A stretch of DNA of 64,000 nucleotides from Lacimicrobium alkaliphilum (GCF_001466725.1 NZ_CP013650.1:2976001-3040000), one strand, 5' to 3'. Counted from the first letter of the stretch, positions 47,495 through 57,574 are shown. Numbers and translations are program-made. Notes: a model not told the origin generated them from the letters alone.

Positions 47495-48118
47495 CTACCC
47501 AAAAAACAACCGCCAGAGCCAGCTGCGGTCGAGATCTTCTTTGCAGGTTTTAAGCTGGGTGGCATAGCGGTAAGAACGTTCTTTGACCGTACCGGCAACT
47601 TTCTTCAGCCAAGGTTTGCGGTTATAACTTTTACGCTGATAGCCGCCCCAGCCTTCGTGATAATTCAGATACTGGGCATAGGCATCCCACTTGGAAACAC
47701 CATTAATCTGATGGGATTTACTGATAAACCAGCCCATAAAATCCATGGCATCATCAAAATTGGTACGTGAAGACCAGCTGTTGCCGGTTTCCCTGACATA
47801 ATCTTTCCAGGTAATGGTCTTGGCCTGAGAATAACCATAGGCTGAGCTTACCCGTCCCCAGGGAATTAAACCAAATAAAATGTAATCTCTTGGCGGTAGC
47901 GCATCATGTTGAAACGAACTTTCCTGGTACATCATCGCCATGGGTACATGAATGGGCACCCCCCATTTCTCATTCATATCGGTGGCGGCATCATACCAGT
48001 CACGCTTCTCGAAGAAGATTTCACAGATATTACTACTGTCTTTGGGCGGGCTGCTGGCACAGCCAGACAGCGCAAAGATAGCGACAAAAAAACCCGGCAG
48101 AATTTTTTTTAACAACAC
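47495..48118 (-). CDS. Transglycosylase SLT-domain lipoprotein
   Basis: 207 aa. Lipoprotein signal 'LLKKILPGFFVAIFALSGC' with Cys20 and Ala at +2. The catalytic Glu sits in 'VPMAMMYQESSFQHDA' (lytic-transglycosylase ES motif), followed by 'GRVSSAYGYSQAKTITW' and 'AQYLNYHEGWGGY'. Likely cleaves peptidoglycan at the outer-membrane face. GTG start at 48118 with GGGG well upstream, so the start is not certain. Downstream of gshA, same strand. Confidence 0.85.
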   Translation of the reverse strand: MLLKKILPGFFVAIFALSGCASSPPKDSSNICEIFFEKRDWYDAATDMNEKWGVPIHVPMAMMYQESSFQHDALPPRDYILFGLIPWGRVSSAYGYSQAKTITWKDYVRETGNSWSSRTNFDDAMDFMGWFISKSHQINGVSKWDAYAQYLNYHEGWGGYQRKSYNRKPWLKKVAGTVKERSYRYATQLKTCKEDLDRSWLWRLFFG

Positions 48119-48189
48119 GCTGAACTATTCCCCGTTAACCCACTCATAAGTAATGTGTGTTTGGTTATGTGTGTCCCTGATAACCTTTA

Positions 48190-48218
48190 ATGCCTGGCAA
48201 TTGCCAGGCATTTTTTTG
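48190..48218 (+). terminator. Perfect hairpin between gshA and the transglycosylase gene
   Basis: ATGCCTGGCAATTGCCAGGC then AT followed by TTTTTT on the plus strand. Both flanking genes are on the minus strand, where only TAAAGG follows, so it would stop antisense transcription best; in the sense direction it is at most a weak attenuator. Confidence 0.6.
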
Positions 48219-48257
48219 CCTGTAATACCGGTTTCACTGCTGCGCCGGATACATAAC

Positions 48258-49856
48258 TCAGGCGCAGCTTTTCGCGTTATAGGCAAAATACCCCTGTAAA
48301 AATTCATCAAAACTCTGATTATCTGCCGCTTCATCTTCCGCCTGTTGCACCAGTGAGTCACTGGCCATTTGCTGCAGTTCTGCCTCAGAGTGGAAGCTGT
48401 ATTTATGCTGGGCCAGTCGCTTTTTGTATTGTACAGCCATCTCCAGCGCGTACTCACCATTATCCTGCCCTGAGTTAATCAGGTGATCCAGTATCCGCGC
48501 TGAGGGTGTTAAATCAGGATTAGTCAGTTTTTCCTGCTCGGCGCTGACCGCTTTACTATACACATCTGTGTCATGCACCTTATCCAGTATTGCCGCGATA
48601 GGCATCAAATCCTCAAAAAGCTGCAGGCCCCAGTCCTGCATCGATACTTTCTCGCCATTACGGCTTAATTCCAGCCCCGGCTTACGTCCCTCTTTGACCA
48701 CTGCAGTGAGATTAGCATCGGTCTCGGCAAAGGCTTGTGGTGACAAATCATCGCTGGGGCAAATGGCACAATAGATCATCAGTACATCAAGAAAATAAAA
48801 CTGGTTCAGGCAAATCCCCACTTCGCTGAAGGGGTTCACATCCAGCGCCCTGACTTCAATATAGCTGACCCCGCGGCTGGCCAGCGCATCGGTCGGCTTT
48901 TCCAGTTTGCGGGTAGGCTGCTTGGGGCGAATGGGTGAGTACAGCTCATTTTCTATCTGCAGCACATTAGCATTGAGTTGCTGATACTGACCGTCTTTTT
49001 TACCTGCATAGCGGGCAAAATCGTTTGAGGGTGTCTGAATCGCCTCTCGCAATGAACTGATATATTTGTCCAGGCGGTTATAGCAGATATTCAGGCCAGA
49101 CTGAGCTTTGTTGGTATAGCCCAAATCGCTCATACGCAGTGACGTGGCATAAGGCAGGTAATAGGTACCATTACCCATTTTCTGCATGTTCATTTTGGCA
49201 TTGGCATTCTTAATAAAAGAGCCACACAATGCCGGAGAGGCGCCATACAGATAAGGAATCAGCCAGCAAAAACGGCGATAATTGCGGATCAGGGCAAAAT
49301 AGGCCTCAGAGACCTTATCCTGTGTCGCCTTGCCTTCTCCTGAGGCCACCGACCAGGCATCCCAGAACGCCTGCGGCAGAGAAAAGTTAAAATGCACCCC
49401 GGCAATGGCCTGCATCATGCTGCCGTAGCGGTTTTTCAGACCAATACGATACAGAGACTTCATCTTACCCACATTGGAGCTGCCGAAATTGGCAATCGGG
49501 ATACTGTCTTCAGAATCGATATAACAGGGCATGCTCAGAGGCCACAGGCGCTCGTCACCGATATTTTCATATACAAATTTGTGAATATCTCTTAGCTGGG
49601 CCAGAGCCTGGCGGGGATCTTCATGGGGCTGGGTAATAAATTCCAGCAAGGCTTCTGAAAAGTCTGTCGTAATATGCTCGTGACATAAAGCCGACCCCAG
49701 AGCCCGTGGGTGTGGCGTTTGCGCCAGACTGCCATCGGCGTTGATCCTCAGCGCTTCGCGCTCTATGCCATGGAGAATGCCTTTAAGACTGTTCGCCACC
49801 TCGGGCTTGGCCAGAACGGCAAGACGCTCAGAATAGGTGTTGGTTGTTTGCTGCAA
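48258..49856 (-). CDS. gshA: Glutamate-cysteine ligase
   Basis: 532 aa from a TTG at 49856 (GGGA upstream); the frame stays open to another TTG at 49922 and no ATG is available, so the start is uncertain. 'LKGILHGIEREALRINADG', 'ITTDFSEALLEFIT', 'GDERLWPLSMPCYI', 'GLKNRYGSMMQAIAGVHFNFS' are near-identical to type 1 GshA. Makes gamma-glutamylcysteine, the first step of glutathione synthesis. A short hairpin (CTCCCC...GGGGAA, about 49877-49893) lies just upstream of the chosen start. Confidence 0.95.
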   Translation of the reverse strand: MQQTTNTYSERLAVLAKPEVANSLKGILHGIEREALRINADGSLAQTPHPRALGSALCHEHITTDFSEALLEFITQPHEDPRQALAQLRDIHKFVYENIGDERLWPLSMPCYIDSEDSIPIANFGSSNVGKMKSLYRIGLKNRYGSMMQAIAGVHFNFSLPQAFWDAWSVASGEGKATQDKVSEAYFALIRNYRRFCWLIPYLYGASPALCGSFIKNANAKMNMQKMGNGTYYLPYATSLRMSDLGYTNKAQSGLNICYNRLDKYISSLREAIQTPSNDFARYAGKKDGQYQQLNANVLQIENELYSPIRPKQPTRKLEKPTDALASRGVSYIEVRALDVNPFSEVGICLNQFYFLDVLMIYCAICPSDDLSPQAFAETDANLTAVVKEGRKPGLELSRNGEKVSMQDWGLQLFEDLMPIAAILDKVHDTDVYSKAVSAEQEKLTNPDLTPSARILDHLINSGQDNGEYALEMAVQYKKRLAQHKYSFHSEAELQQMASDSLVQQAEDEAADNQSFDEFLQGYFAYNAKSCA

Positions 49857-49954
49857 AATCGATCCCGGTTTAAATGCATTCCCCAATAGTGGGGAGCATA
49901 ATCTTAAATTCAAGCGATGCAAAGCAAGCCTGCCGTAACAAACGCCCCGCTAAT

Positions 49955-52804
49955 CTATAACGACAGGGTCAGCTCCACTATTTCTCTGTCTGTCCCTGCA
50001 AGTTGCTCAAGTATCTGCGCCTTATCACCCACTACAATGATCTGCATCTGCTCTGCTTTTAATTTTTCCCGACTGAGCTGGTTTAATTCCGCCAGCCCGA
50101 TAGTGCGAATTATCTGCTGCTGTTCACGTACGTAATCGGCGGGCAGATCAAAGGTCAGCAAATGACGTAAGAAACGCGCCTTTTGTGCCGGCGTCTCATA
50201 ATCCAGCGCTTCTCCCTGCAAATAGGCCAGGCGCAGGCTACTCAGCTCCTCTGCGGTCAAACCATGCTGCTGATAGGTATCGATTTCTGTCAGAAATTCG
50301 CGCAAGGCATCGCCGGTATTTTCCAGTTTGACACTGGCCCCGGCCTGAAACCAGCCCAGCGTTTTGCCTCCCACAAACCGGCTCGATGCTCCGTAGGTAT
50401 AGCCTTTGTCTTCCCGTAAGTTGAGATTAATACGGCTGTTAAACATGCCACCGAGTGGGAAATTCATCAGCTTAGAGCGAAATTGCTCGCCGGTAGCATC
50501 GTATGGCAGATCCGGTTTGACAATGCGGATCACCGACTGCGCCGAACCGGGATGGTCCACCAGGTATAAACGAGGCTGAGCCTCTATAGCAAAATCCGCC
50601 ACCTGTGGCAGCTGGTAGTCCTGCCCCTGCCACTGCCTGAGGAAATCCAGCGCCTGCAGGGCGTCAGCCTGCCCAATATCTCCCACCAGCACCAGTTTGC
50701 TGATAGCCGGAGAGTAGTACTGCTGATAAAAGGCTTTAATATCCTCCAGCTTAAGAGCCTGAATACTGGCCAGCGTGCCGCTGTCAGGCAACCCCAATCG
50801 GTTGTCAGAGCCCATCAGAAGCTGACGCACCGCTCTGGATGCCAGCGCTTCCGGACGTTTCACCTGTTGCTGCAAAGACTGCAACAATTGCTGTCTGATG
50901 CGCTCGAAATCCTGTTCCAGAAAGGCCGGGTTAAACAACTTCTCTTTCAATAATTCCAACGTCTGGTCAAGATTTTCAGTCAGGCTGGACAACGTAATTT
51001 GGGTATAGCGGCCACTGGCACTGAAACTGATGGCGCTGCCCAGCTTGGCCAGCTCATTGGCAATTTCCTCAGTGCTGTATTTGTGCGTGGACTCATTCAT
51101 CATCATCGCCGTGATACTGGCCAGACCGGCCTTATCCAGGGGATCCAGCAAAGGGCCACCTTCCAGTGACAAATTCAGTGTCACCGTAGGTGTCTCATCA
51201 TTACTGTGACCCACCAGCACCATGCCGTTTTCAAACTTGCTCTGCCAGTATTCGGGCAAGCTGATCAATGGCGCAGGGCCCGCTTCCGGCTCTTTGCTTC
51301 GATCAAAGTCATCCTGCGGTGGTTGCCATTCTGGCGCCTGTTGACTCTCTACACTCACGTCAGGGCGGGTAATGGAAAAATTATGTTCTGCAGCGGCCAG
51401 TGCAGTCTGTCCCTGAGGCACAATACTCAGCACTACAGCGGCTTTGTCTTTGATATAACGCTCATAAACCCGCATCACATCATTGGCAGTAACAGCCCGA
51501 TACCGGGCTAAATCATACTGCACCAGATCCGGTTTACCTTCGAAGGTTTCATTGATGGCCAGCGTAGAGACTTTGCCTGACACACTCTGCAGGCCAAATA
51601 TCGTAGAGGAGAGAATGGAGGCCTTTACCCGGGTCAGGTCATCGGGTTGTACCCCACGCTGTTCAAATTCTGCTAACGTGGCATCGATACGTTGTTTAAG
51701 CTCACTCAGGTTGGCCGTACGCTGGGGGTGCGCCAGGGCAATCAGCTGAAACTCACAGGCAAGCTCCTGACAGGGGTGTCCTACCACGGCATTAACGGCA
51801 TAGCCGTCTTTAACCAGATTCTTGTAAAACAAGGAGTTTTTACCGCCACCGAGGATATCCGATAACACATCAAGCGGCGCTTCATCTTCATGGCGCACAT
51901 GTACCGTAGGCAGAGTGACCTGCAACAGCGGAAGATGCACATTATCTTCGATGGTCAGGTAACGATCTTCAGCCAGGCTAACCGGCTGCTTGTCCATCTT
52001 GTCAACCTGGGGTCCACGGGGAATGCTGCCAAAGTACTTTTCCACCCAGATCAGGGTGCGGGCCTCATCAATATCGCCGCCAATGGTCAGCACCGCATTG
52101 TTCGGCCCATACCAGCGATCAAAAAAGGCTTTTAAATCATCCACGCCCACCCTGTCCAGATCTTCGGTATAACCGATAACCGGCCAGGAATAGGGGTGCC
52201 CCGCCGGATACAAGGCCTCGGCGGTTTTTTCACTACGCAGGCCATAGGGCTGATTATCGACCCGCTGAGCCCGTTCATTTTTCACGGTTTCGCGCTGCAC
52301 TTCAAACTTTTGCTGAGTCACCGCGGGCAGCAAAAAGCCCATTCTGTCGGCTTCAAGCCACAAGACTTTTTCCAGTTGATTGGCCGGTACGGTCTGATAG
52401 TAATTAGTCCGGTCAGAATTGGTGGTGCCATTGAGGTTACCACCGGCTTCGGTGATCATTTTAAAATGCTGCTCATCTTCCACATTCTCAGAGCCCTGAA
52501 ACATCATATGCTCAAAAAAATGCGCAAAACCGGATTTACCTAATTCTTCACGGGCCGAGCCCACATAGTAAGTGACATCCACATGCACCAGTGGATCTGA
52601 ATCATCAGCGTGTAACACTACCGTCAGGCCGTTATCCAACTGGTATTTTTTATAGGCGATGCCGGTTTCACCCTCCTGTGGGGTATGCTGTTCAATCAGT
52701 GTCACACCTTCGGGCAGAATGGGTGATGTCGCAGGCAGAGGCGACTGCACACAGGCCACCAGTGTAAACAGGCATGATAGTAACAATAACGGCTTAAACG
52801 GCAT
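49955..52804 (-). CDS. M16 family zinc peptidase lipoprotein (second paralogue)
   Basis: 949 aa. Lipoprotein signal 'LLLLSCLFTLVAC' with Cys18 and Val at +2. Zinc motif HFFEH at 95-99 followed by 'MMFQGSENV', with the downstream Glu region 'VQRETVKNERAQRVDNQPYG'. The second half lacks the motif. Same architecture as the protein at 17410-20277 and clearly related along its length ('YKKYQLDNGLTVVLHADDSDPL' against 'YEKYQLDNGLTVILHQDKSDPL'). Predicted periplasmic/outer-membrane peptidase. Confidence 0.9.
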   Translation of the reverse strand: MPFKPLLLLSCLFTLVACVQSPLPATSPILPEGVTLIEQHTPQEGETGIAYKKYQLDNGLTVVLHADDSDPLVHVDVTYYVGSAREELGKSGFAHFFEHMMFQGSENVEDEQHFKMITEAGGNLNGTTNSDRTNYYQTVPANQLEKVLWLEADRMGFLLPAVTQQKFEVQRETVKNERAQRVDNQPYGLRSEKTAEALYPAGHPYSWPVIGYTEDLDRVGVDDLKAFFDRWYGPNNAVLTIGGDIDEARTLIWVEKYFGSIPRGPQVDKMDKQPVSLAEDRYLTIEDNVHLPLLQVTLPTVHVRHEDEAPLDVLSDILGGGKNSLFYKNLVKDGYAVNAVVGHPCQELACEFQLIALAHPQRTANLSELKQRIDATLAEFEQRGVQPDDLTRVKASILSSTIFGLQSVSGKVSTLAINETFEGKPDLVQYDLARYRAVTANDVMRVYERYIKDKAAVVLSIVPQGQTALAAAEHNFSITRPDVSVESQQAPEWQPPQDDFDRSKEPEAGPAPLISLPEYWQSKFENGMVLVGHSNDETPTVTLNLSLEGGPLLDPLDKAGLASITAMMMNESTHKYSTEEIANELAKLGSAISFSASGRYTQITLSSLTENLDQTLELLKEKLFNPAFLEQDFERIRQQLLQSLQQQVKRPEALASRAVRQLLMGSDNRLGLPDSGTLASIQALKLEDIKAFYQQYYSPAISKLVLVGDIGQADALQALDFLRQWQGQDYQLPQVADFAIEAQPRLYLVDHPGSAQSVIRIVKPDLPYDATGEQFRSKLMNFPLGGMFNSRINLNLREDKGYTYGASSRFVGGKTLGWFQAGASVKLENTGDALREFLTEIDTYQQHGLTAEELSSLRLAYLQGEALDYETPAQKARFLRHLLTFDLPADYVREQQQIIRTIGLAELNQLSREKLKAEQMQIIVVGDKAQILEQLAGTDREIVELTLSL

Positions 52805-52862
52805 TTATCAGGTTCCTTGAGATATCCGGGTTCAAATAATCAGTGCTGTTTATACCAGAAAC

Positions 52863-53678
52863 TTGCTTCCTTTTGTTGTATGTCAGCACTTTTTCCCTAA
52901 CAATTTATGTCTGAAGTGCTACGCAGCGAACAGGCCTTTGAAAACCGAACATCCACCTCTGCAAATTTCCACCCGGTACCCTCAACAGATTCCTCTGGTG
53001 TATGAAGACGAGAACCTGCTGCTGGTTGATAAGCCCCCGGGGCTGGGCATGCATCAGGAAGGTCAGGAGCATGGTATCGTCACACTGCTGAACCGCCAGT
53101 GTGACACAGAACAACTCTACCCTGTGCATCGGCTGGACAAGATCACCTCAGGTTTGCTGTTGCTGGCAAAACACAAAGACAGCGCCCGTGAGTTATCACA
53201 ACAGTTTGCACAACGACAGATTGAGAAATACTATCTGGCGATGACAGACAGCAAACCGATAAAAAAGCAGGGCACTGTGATCGGCGATATGAAAAAAGCC
53301 AGAGGCGGCGCCTGGATGCTGAGCAAAACCCGTCAGGATCCGGCCATCACCCAGTTTTTCAGTTGCAGCGCCGGGGTTGCCAAACGGCTGATACTGCTTA
53401 AACCCTACAGCGGCAAAACCCATCAGATCCGGGTGATGCTGAAAAGCCTCGGCAGTCCGATATTGGGTGACAGGCTGTATAAAGGTAATCAGGCAGACAG
53501 AACCTATCTGCACGCCTTCGCGCTGCGTTTTCAGAGCGCGGGTAAGATACATGAATTTATTCAGCCACCATCAGAAGGGGAGCACTTTTTGACGCAGGAT
53601 TGTATGCAGGCCATCAGTGACTATACGCCGCCCTGGACGATGCCCTGGCCAGTTTTACATCAAGGTAACCGGGAATAG
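52863..53678 (+). CDS. RluA-type RNA pseudouridine synthase
   Basis: Up to 271 aa. 'YPVHRLDKITSGLLLLAK' holds the catalytic Asp of the RluA family, with 'RQIEKYYLAMT' and 'LKPYSGKTHQIRVMLKSLGSPILGDRLYKG'. The first 25-45 residues (TTG 52863 onward, with three cysteines) look non-native; real starts may be TTG 52938 or GTG 53001, none with a good ribosome site. The body resembles the small RluA-like TIGR01621 group. RNA target unknown. Divergent from the M16 gene. Confidence 0.88.
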   Translation: MLPFVVCQHFFPNNLCLKCYAANRPLKTEHPPLQISTRYPQQIPLVYEDENLLLVDKPPGLGMHQEGQEHGIVTLLNRQCDTEQLYPVHRLDKITSGLLLLAKHKDSARELSQQFAQRQIEKYYLAMTDSKPIKKQGTVIGDMKKARGGAWMLSKTRQDPAITQFFSCSAGVAKRLILLKPYSGKTHQIRVMLKSLGSPILGDRLYKGNQADRTYLHAFALRFQSAGKIHEFIQPPSEGEHFLTQDCMQAISDYTPPWTMPWPVLHQGNRE

Positions 53679-53696
53679 CAGCAGTAGTGAGCCATT

Positions 53697-54068
53697 ATGC
53701 TGAAAAAACTGATTAAAAGACCCTGGCTATTCTACGCTACCATCGCAACGCTGGTGTTTTTCTGTGTGATGCTGTGGATCCCCCCTGCCTATGTGTTTGT
53801 AGATATGAGCCTGGATAAGCAATACCACATTGTGTTCTTTGCCTGTGTGACCCTGTTGGGACGACTCAGCCTGCGCCTGAATATTGCCTGGCTGCTGTGT
53901 GTGGTATTGCTGATTGCGGTGCTGACTGAGCTATCCCAGTATTGGATCCCTTATCGCCACAGTAGCTGGGAAGATTTGCAGGCCAATCTTACCGGCATCG
54001 CCATCGGGGCAGTATTGATCCTCTCTCCTGCTTTGCTGGCGAGACTACGCCATAGCCATAAATCATGA
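53697..54068 (+). CDS. VanZ-like membrane protein
   Basis: 123 aa with four hydrophobic helices. 'LDKQYHIVFFACVTLLGRL' and 'LLIAVLTELSQYWIPYRHSSWEDLQANLTGIAIG' region carry the conserved H, ELxQ and D-N-x-G pattern of VanZ-like proteins. The family's function is not settled; this is not a resistance call. It overlaps panE by 4 bp (ATGA). Confidence 0.82.
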   Translation: MLKKLIKRPWLFYATIATLVFFCVMLWIPPAYVFVDMSLDKQYHIVFFACVTLLGRLSLRLNIAWLLCVVLLIAVLTELSQYWIPYRHSSWEDLQANLTGIAIGAVLILSPALLARLRHSHKS

Positions 54069-54955
54069 AAACGGTGATTATCGGTCAGGGAGCCATTGGC
54101 AGTCTGCTGGCAGGGATCTGTCAGCAACAAAAAATGGATTATGCGGTACTGCCAAGGGGCAGTGTTTGTCAGCCCGTGAGGCTAATTCGACTGGATGGTC
54201 GCCTGCTAGAGTTTAGCCCTGAGCCGGTGAGTCCTGCGCAACTCCAGCGTGATGAACTGTTGTTACTGCCGCTCAAGGCTTTTCAGATTATACCGGCAGT
54301 AAAGCAGTTGAGACCTTTTCTGACAAAGCAAACGCTGGTGCTGCTGAACAATGGCATGGGCGTGATGGAACAGGTGCAGAAACTGTTGCCTGACAGCCCC
54401 CTGATCGCCGGTATCAGTAAAAAAGCGGCCTATAAAAAAGCGACCCAGGTCCTAGAGACCGGTACCGGTACCACCGAGCTTGGCTGGGTTTTCCGGCCAG
54501 CAAGCCACAGCGCTCAGGCGACAGAGAGACAGCTAAAGGCTCTGCTGACCCCCTGTCTCTGGCATCAGGATCTGCAACCGGCACTGTGGCAAAAACTCGC
54601 CATCAATGCGGTAATTAACCCTCTTACGGCCCTGAATAATATTAAAAATGGCGAACTGGCACAGCCTGAATATCAGCAGCAGATCCGCCAACTCTGCGCA
54701 GAAACAGCGGCTCTGATGCAACGAAAAAACCTATCCGGCTGGCAGAACATCGACGCAGTTGTTGAAAGCGTCATCAACAGTACTGCCGATAATTATTCAT
54801 CCATGCATCAGGATATTGCTCACAACAGAGCGACGGAGATTGATTATATCAACGGCTATCTGGTACTACAGGGGCAACAGGCTGGCCTTGAGATGGCCGC
54901 CCATGAAAATCTCTGGCAAAGGGTTAAAGCGCTGGCAACCAGCCAAGATAAATAA
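54065..54955 (+). CDS. panE: 2-dehydropantoate 2-reductase (PanE/ApbA family)
   Basis: 296 aa. Rossmann start 'VIIGQGAIGSLLAGI', catalytic Lys in 'KLAINAVINPLTALNNIKNG', and 'SSMHQDIAHNRATEIDYINGYLV', the family's Glu motif. It reduces ketopantoate to pantoate with NADPH in CoA synthesis; distant paralogues exist, so the reaction is likely but not certain. ATG overlaps the VanZ-like gene stop; the 3' end overlaps convergent pgpA by 32 bp. Confidence 0.87.
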   Translation: MKTVIIGQGAIGSLLAGICQQQKMDYAVLPRGSVCQPVRLIRLDGRLLEFSPEPVSPAQLQRDELLLLPLKAFQIIPAVKQLRPFLTKQTLVLLNNGMGVMEQVQKLLPDSPLIAGISKKAAYKKATQVLETGTGTTELGWVFRPASHSAQATERQLKALLTPCLWHQDLQPALWQKLAINAVINPLTALNNIKNGELAQPEYQQQIRQLCAETAALMQRKNLSGWQNIDAVVESVINSTADNYSSMHQDIAHNRATEIDYINGYLVLQGQQAGLEMAAHENLWQRVKALATSQDK

Positions 54956-55418
54956 ACAGATGCATCAGCGCGCAGGCCATCACGCCGGCAAGAATATCAT
55001 CGGCCATGATCCCGGCGCCGCCGTGGACATGTTTATCCAGATAACTGATTGGCCATGGCTTAATAATGTCCAGCACCCGGAACAGCACAAAGCCAACCAA
55101 TAAAGTCAGCCAGGTTACCGGTACCGCGATCATAGTCAGCAGCATACCGGCGACTTCGTCCCAGACAATGGCGCCATGATCATGCACTCCCATATCCCGG
55201 GCGGTGCGGCCACAGATCCAAACCCCGCCAATACAGGCCAATACGGCCACCAGCAGATAACTGGTTTGCCCGCTAAGGGCCAGCAGCCAGACCAGCGGCA
55301 ATGTCGCCAGTGTACCCATAGTGCCGGGTGCCACCGGTGAGAGCCCCGAACCAAAGCCTAAGGCCAGAAAATGGGCCGGATGACTGAGGCGCAGGTTTTG
55401 TAAGGGATCCTGATTCAT
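54924..55418 (-). CDS. pgpA: Phosphatidylglycerophosphatase A
   Basis: 164 aa. 'FLALGFGSGLSPVAPGTMGTLATLP' and 'HDHGAIVWDEVAGMLLTM' are the PgpA motifs; 'FVLFRVLDIIKPWPI' follows. Four membrane spans. Dephosphorylates PG-phosphate. Follows thiL by 16 bp in the order nusB-thiL-pgpA, conserved in gammaproteobacteria. Confidence 0.95.
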   Translation of the reverse strand: MNQDPLQNLRLSHPAHFLALGFGSGLSPVAPGTMGTLATLPLVWLLALSGQTSYLLVAVLACIGGVWICGRTARDMGVHDHGAIVWDEVAGMLLTMIAVPVTWLTLLVGFVLFRVLDIIKPWPISYLDKHVHGGAGIMADDILAGVMACALMHLFIYLGWLPAL

Positions 55419-55434
55419 CAGTTACTCTGCCTGC

Positions 55435-56400
55435 TCAGTCACCGAAATGCTGGTAGCCCAGCATTTCATAACTGACTTTTTCCTTACCCCGGCGCAGCTC
55501 GAGTTTATCCTGGCCACCGGTAATCTGACCGATGCAGGTCACGGGTTCGCTGGTAGTAGACAACGCATGCTGCAAATTGCTTTTTTGCTCTTCCGGTACG
55601 GTAAACAACAGCTCGTAGTCATCACCCGAGGTCAGGGCATAACGAATCGCCTGTTCATTGACGACCGCGTCCTGCATCGCCTGGGAAAAGGGTAACTTAT
55701 CCACCTGTATAATAGCGCTGACATCAGAGGCTTTAAGGATATGGCGCAGATCCTGGATCAGGCCGTCAGAAATGTCGATACAGGAGGTGGCGATACGACG
55801 CAGCATGGTCCCCGCCAGCACTCTGGGTGTCGGGCAGTTAAGCCGGTTGCTGAGGTAATTCTTGTGCCGGGCTGCCACATCCATGCGACCCTGCATCATA
55901 TCCAGCCCCAGACCGGCATCCCCCAGGGTACCGGTCACATAGATCCAGTCGCCAGGTTTGGCACCGCTGCGGGTCAACGCCTGATTTTGTGGCACAAACC
56001 CCTGGGCAGTGACAGTAATACTCAATGGCCCCCTGACCGTATCGCCCCCGATAAGCTGTACCGAATAATAATCCGTCAGTTCCTGCAAACCTAAGGAAAA
56101 ACCATTCAGCCAGTTCTCATCCACCTGAGGAATCGACAGCGACAGACTCAGCCAGGCCGGCTCGGCACCCATGGCTGCGAGATCGCTTAAATTCACTGCC
56201 ACCGCTTTGCTGGCAACCGCTCGCCCGGGTGTATTATGAGGAAAATGCACCCCATCTATCAGCGTATCCGTTGTGACCACCAATGACTGACCAGCGGGTA
56301 CAGACAACACGGCAGCATCATCACCAATGCCGATTTGTACATCACGACGCTGATGGCCCTTTTCCTTGAAAAAGGCCTCAATAAGATCAAATTCTTTCAC
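55435..56400 (-). CDS. thiL: Thiamine-monophosphate kinase
   Basis: 321 aa from GTG at 56400, chosen because 'VKEFDLIEAFFKEKG' matches the ThiL start; the frame is open to 56463 and neither start has a clear ribosome site. 'GIGDDAAVL', 'TDTLIDGVHF', 'SDLAAMGAEPAWLSLSL' and 'GGDTVRGPLSITVTAQG' are the ATP and metal motifs. Makes thiamine diphosphate. Between nusB and pgpA. Confidence 0.94.
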   Translation of the reverse strand: MKEFDLIEAFFKEKGHQRRDVQIGIGDDAAVLSVPAGQSLVVTTDTLIDGVHFPHNTPGRAVASKAVAVNLSDLAAMGAEPAWLSLSLSIPQVDENWLNGFSLGLQELTDYYSVQLIGGDTVRGPLSITVTAQGFVPQNQALTRSGAKPGDWIYVTGTLGDAGLGLDMMQGRMDVAARHKNYLSNRLNCPTPRVLAGTMLRRIATSCIDISDGLIQDLRHILKASDVSAIIQVDKLPFSQAMQDAVVNEQAIRYALTSGDDYELLFTVPEEQKSNLQHALSTTSEPVTCIGQITGGQDKLELRRGKEKVSYEMLGYQHFGD

Positions 56401-56548
56401 AATGTCAGTATCTGTCCGGAAACTAAAGATGCCCTGCTCAGAAACGGGGAGTTTGTCCTGCAACCAAGGCAGGAAGGCAAGCTGTATAAGTCATGCATGC
56501 GTACTCCCCACACAGAGCGCGGGCCAAAAGACCGTTTATAAACGGGCA

Positions 56549-56971
56549 CTAAATTTTTTCGTGTTTACGCAATGTGCGAATGGCTTTATCCAGCACACCG
56601 TTGACGAATTTATGACTTTCTTCGGCACCGAAAGACTTGGCAAGTTCAATGGCTTCGTTAATCACTACTTTGGCCGGCACATCGGGACGTTCCAGCAGTT
56701 CGTAAGTCGCTAGTCTGAGAACGGCTTTTTCAACCGGATCCAGTTCTTCCGGTAAACGGCCAAGGTAAGGGCGGATACGGGTATCCAGGGTGTCGTAGTC
56801 ATTGACCACGGCACGCAGCAACTCCTGAAAATAAGCCATATCCACCTTAGTCATATCCGAGGTGGTGGCCAGGTGCAATTCAATCTGCTGTGCCGGATTC
56901 TTTGTCATCTGCCAGGAATAGACTCCCTGAACTGCCAGCTCTCTGGCCTTGTGACGAGCGGATGGCTTCAC
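56549..56971 (-). CDS. nusB: Transcription antitermination factor NusB
   Basis: 140 aa, all-helical NusB: 'ARHKARELAVQGVYSWQM', 'LDTRIRPYL', 'DPVEKAVLRLATYELLERPDVPAKVVINEAIELAKSFG' region and 'KFVNGVLDK'. GTG start at 56971 with AAAGGAG inside the end of ribH, 4 bp after its stop, so coupled. Binds boxA of rRNA leaders with NusE. Confidence 0.97.
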   Translation of the reverse strand: MKPSARHKARELAVQGVYSWQMTKNPAQQIELHLATTSDMTKVDMAYFQELLRAVVNDYDTLDTRIRPYLGRLPEELDPVEKAVLRLATYELLERPDVPAKVVINEAIELAKSFGAEESHKFVNGVLDKAIRTLRKHEKI

Positions 56972-56974
56972 AGA

Positions 56975-57448
56975 TTAGGCTCCTTTGATCTGATCAAGTA
57001 CATTGACCATTTCCAGGGCACTCATTGCCGCCTCAGCGCCTTTATTACCGGCCTTGGTACCTGAACGTTCAATGGCCTGCTCTATGCTGTCGGTGGTGAT
57101 CACACCAAAGGCCAGCGGCAAACCAAATTCCAGCGATACCTGGGCCAGCCCTTTGTTACATTCACCGGCAACGAAATCGAAGTGGGGCGTACCGCCGCGG
57201 ATCACTGCGCCAAGAGCAATAATCGCATCGAAAGAGCCCTGCTCGGCCAGCCTTTTTGCTACCACAGGCAGCTCATAGGCACCGGGAACGCGCACCAGGG
57301 TGATGTCCTGCTCGTTGACTTCGCCAACCCGCTCAAGCACATCCAGTGCGCCGTCCACCAGGCTCTCGACCACAAAACTGTTAAACCTGGATACCACCAG
57401 AGCAAACTTCTTGCCCGTGGCCCGCACGTTACCTTCGATCACTTTCAT
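56975..57448 (-). CDS. ribH: 6,7-dimethyl-8-ribityllumazine synthase
   Basis: 157 aa. '[20 protein letters not shown]', '[16 protein letters not shown]', '[19 protein letters not shown]' and '[15 protein letters not shown]' are the full set of lumazine synthase motifs, with catalytic His in 'TPHFD'. Penultimate step of riboflavin synthesis. Separated from ribBX by a 414-bp repeat-filled gap, unlike the tight ribD-ribE-ribBX group. Confidence 0.97.
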   Translation of the reverse strand: MKVIEGNVRATGKKFALVVSRFNSFVVESLVDGALDVLERVGEVNEQDITLVRVPGAYELPVVAKRLAEQGSFDAIIALGAVIRGGTPHFDFVAGECNKGLAQVSLEFGLPLAFGVITTDSIEQAIERSGTKAGNKGAEAAMSALEMVNVLDQIKGA

Positions 57449-57574
57449 GCTAAATTCCTGCTATAAAAATCGGCGCTAAATAGCCGCGTATGATAGCACA
57501 GCCGCCAAAAACGCCATAATAATATCCGTAAGATCTGACCTGCGCTGAATGATGAATGAAATTCTGAATAAAAG

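Noticed and set aside
52895..52940. attC-like sequence (CCTAACAATTTATG) before the pseudouridine synthase
   Set aside because: Only a short core-like match; no partner site, integrase or cassette structure nearby.
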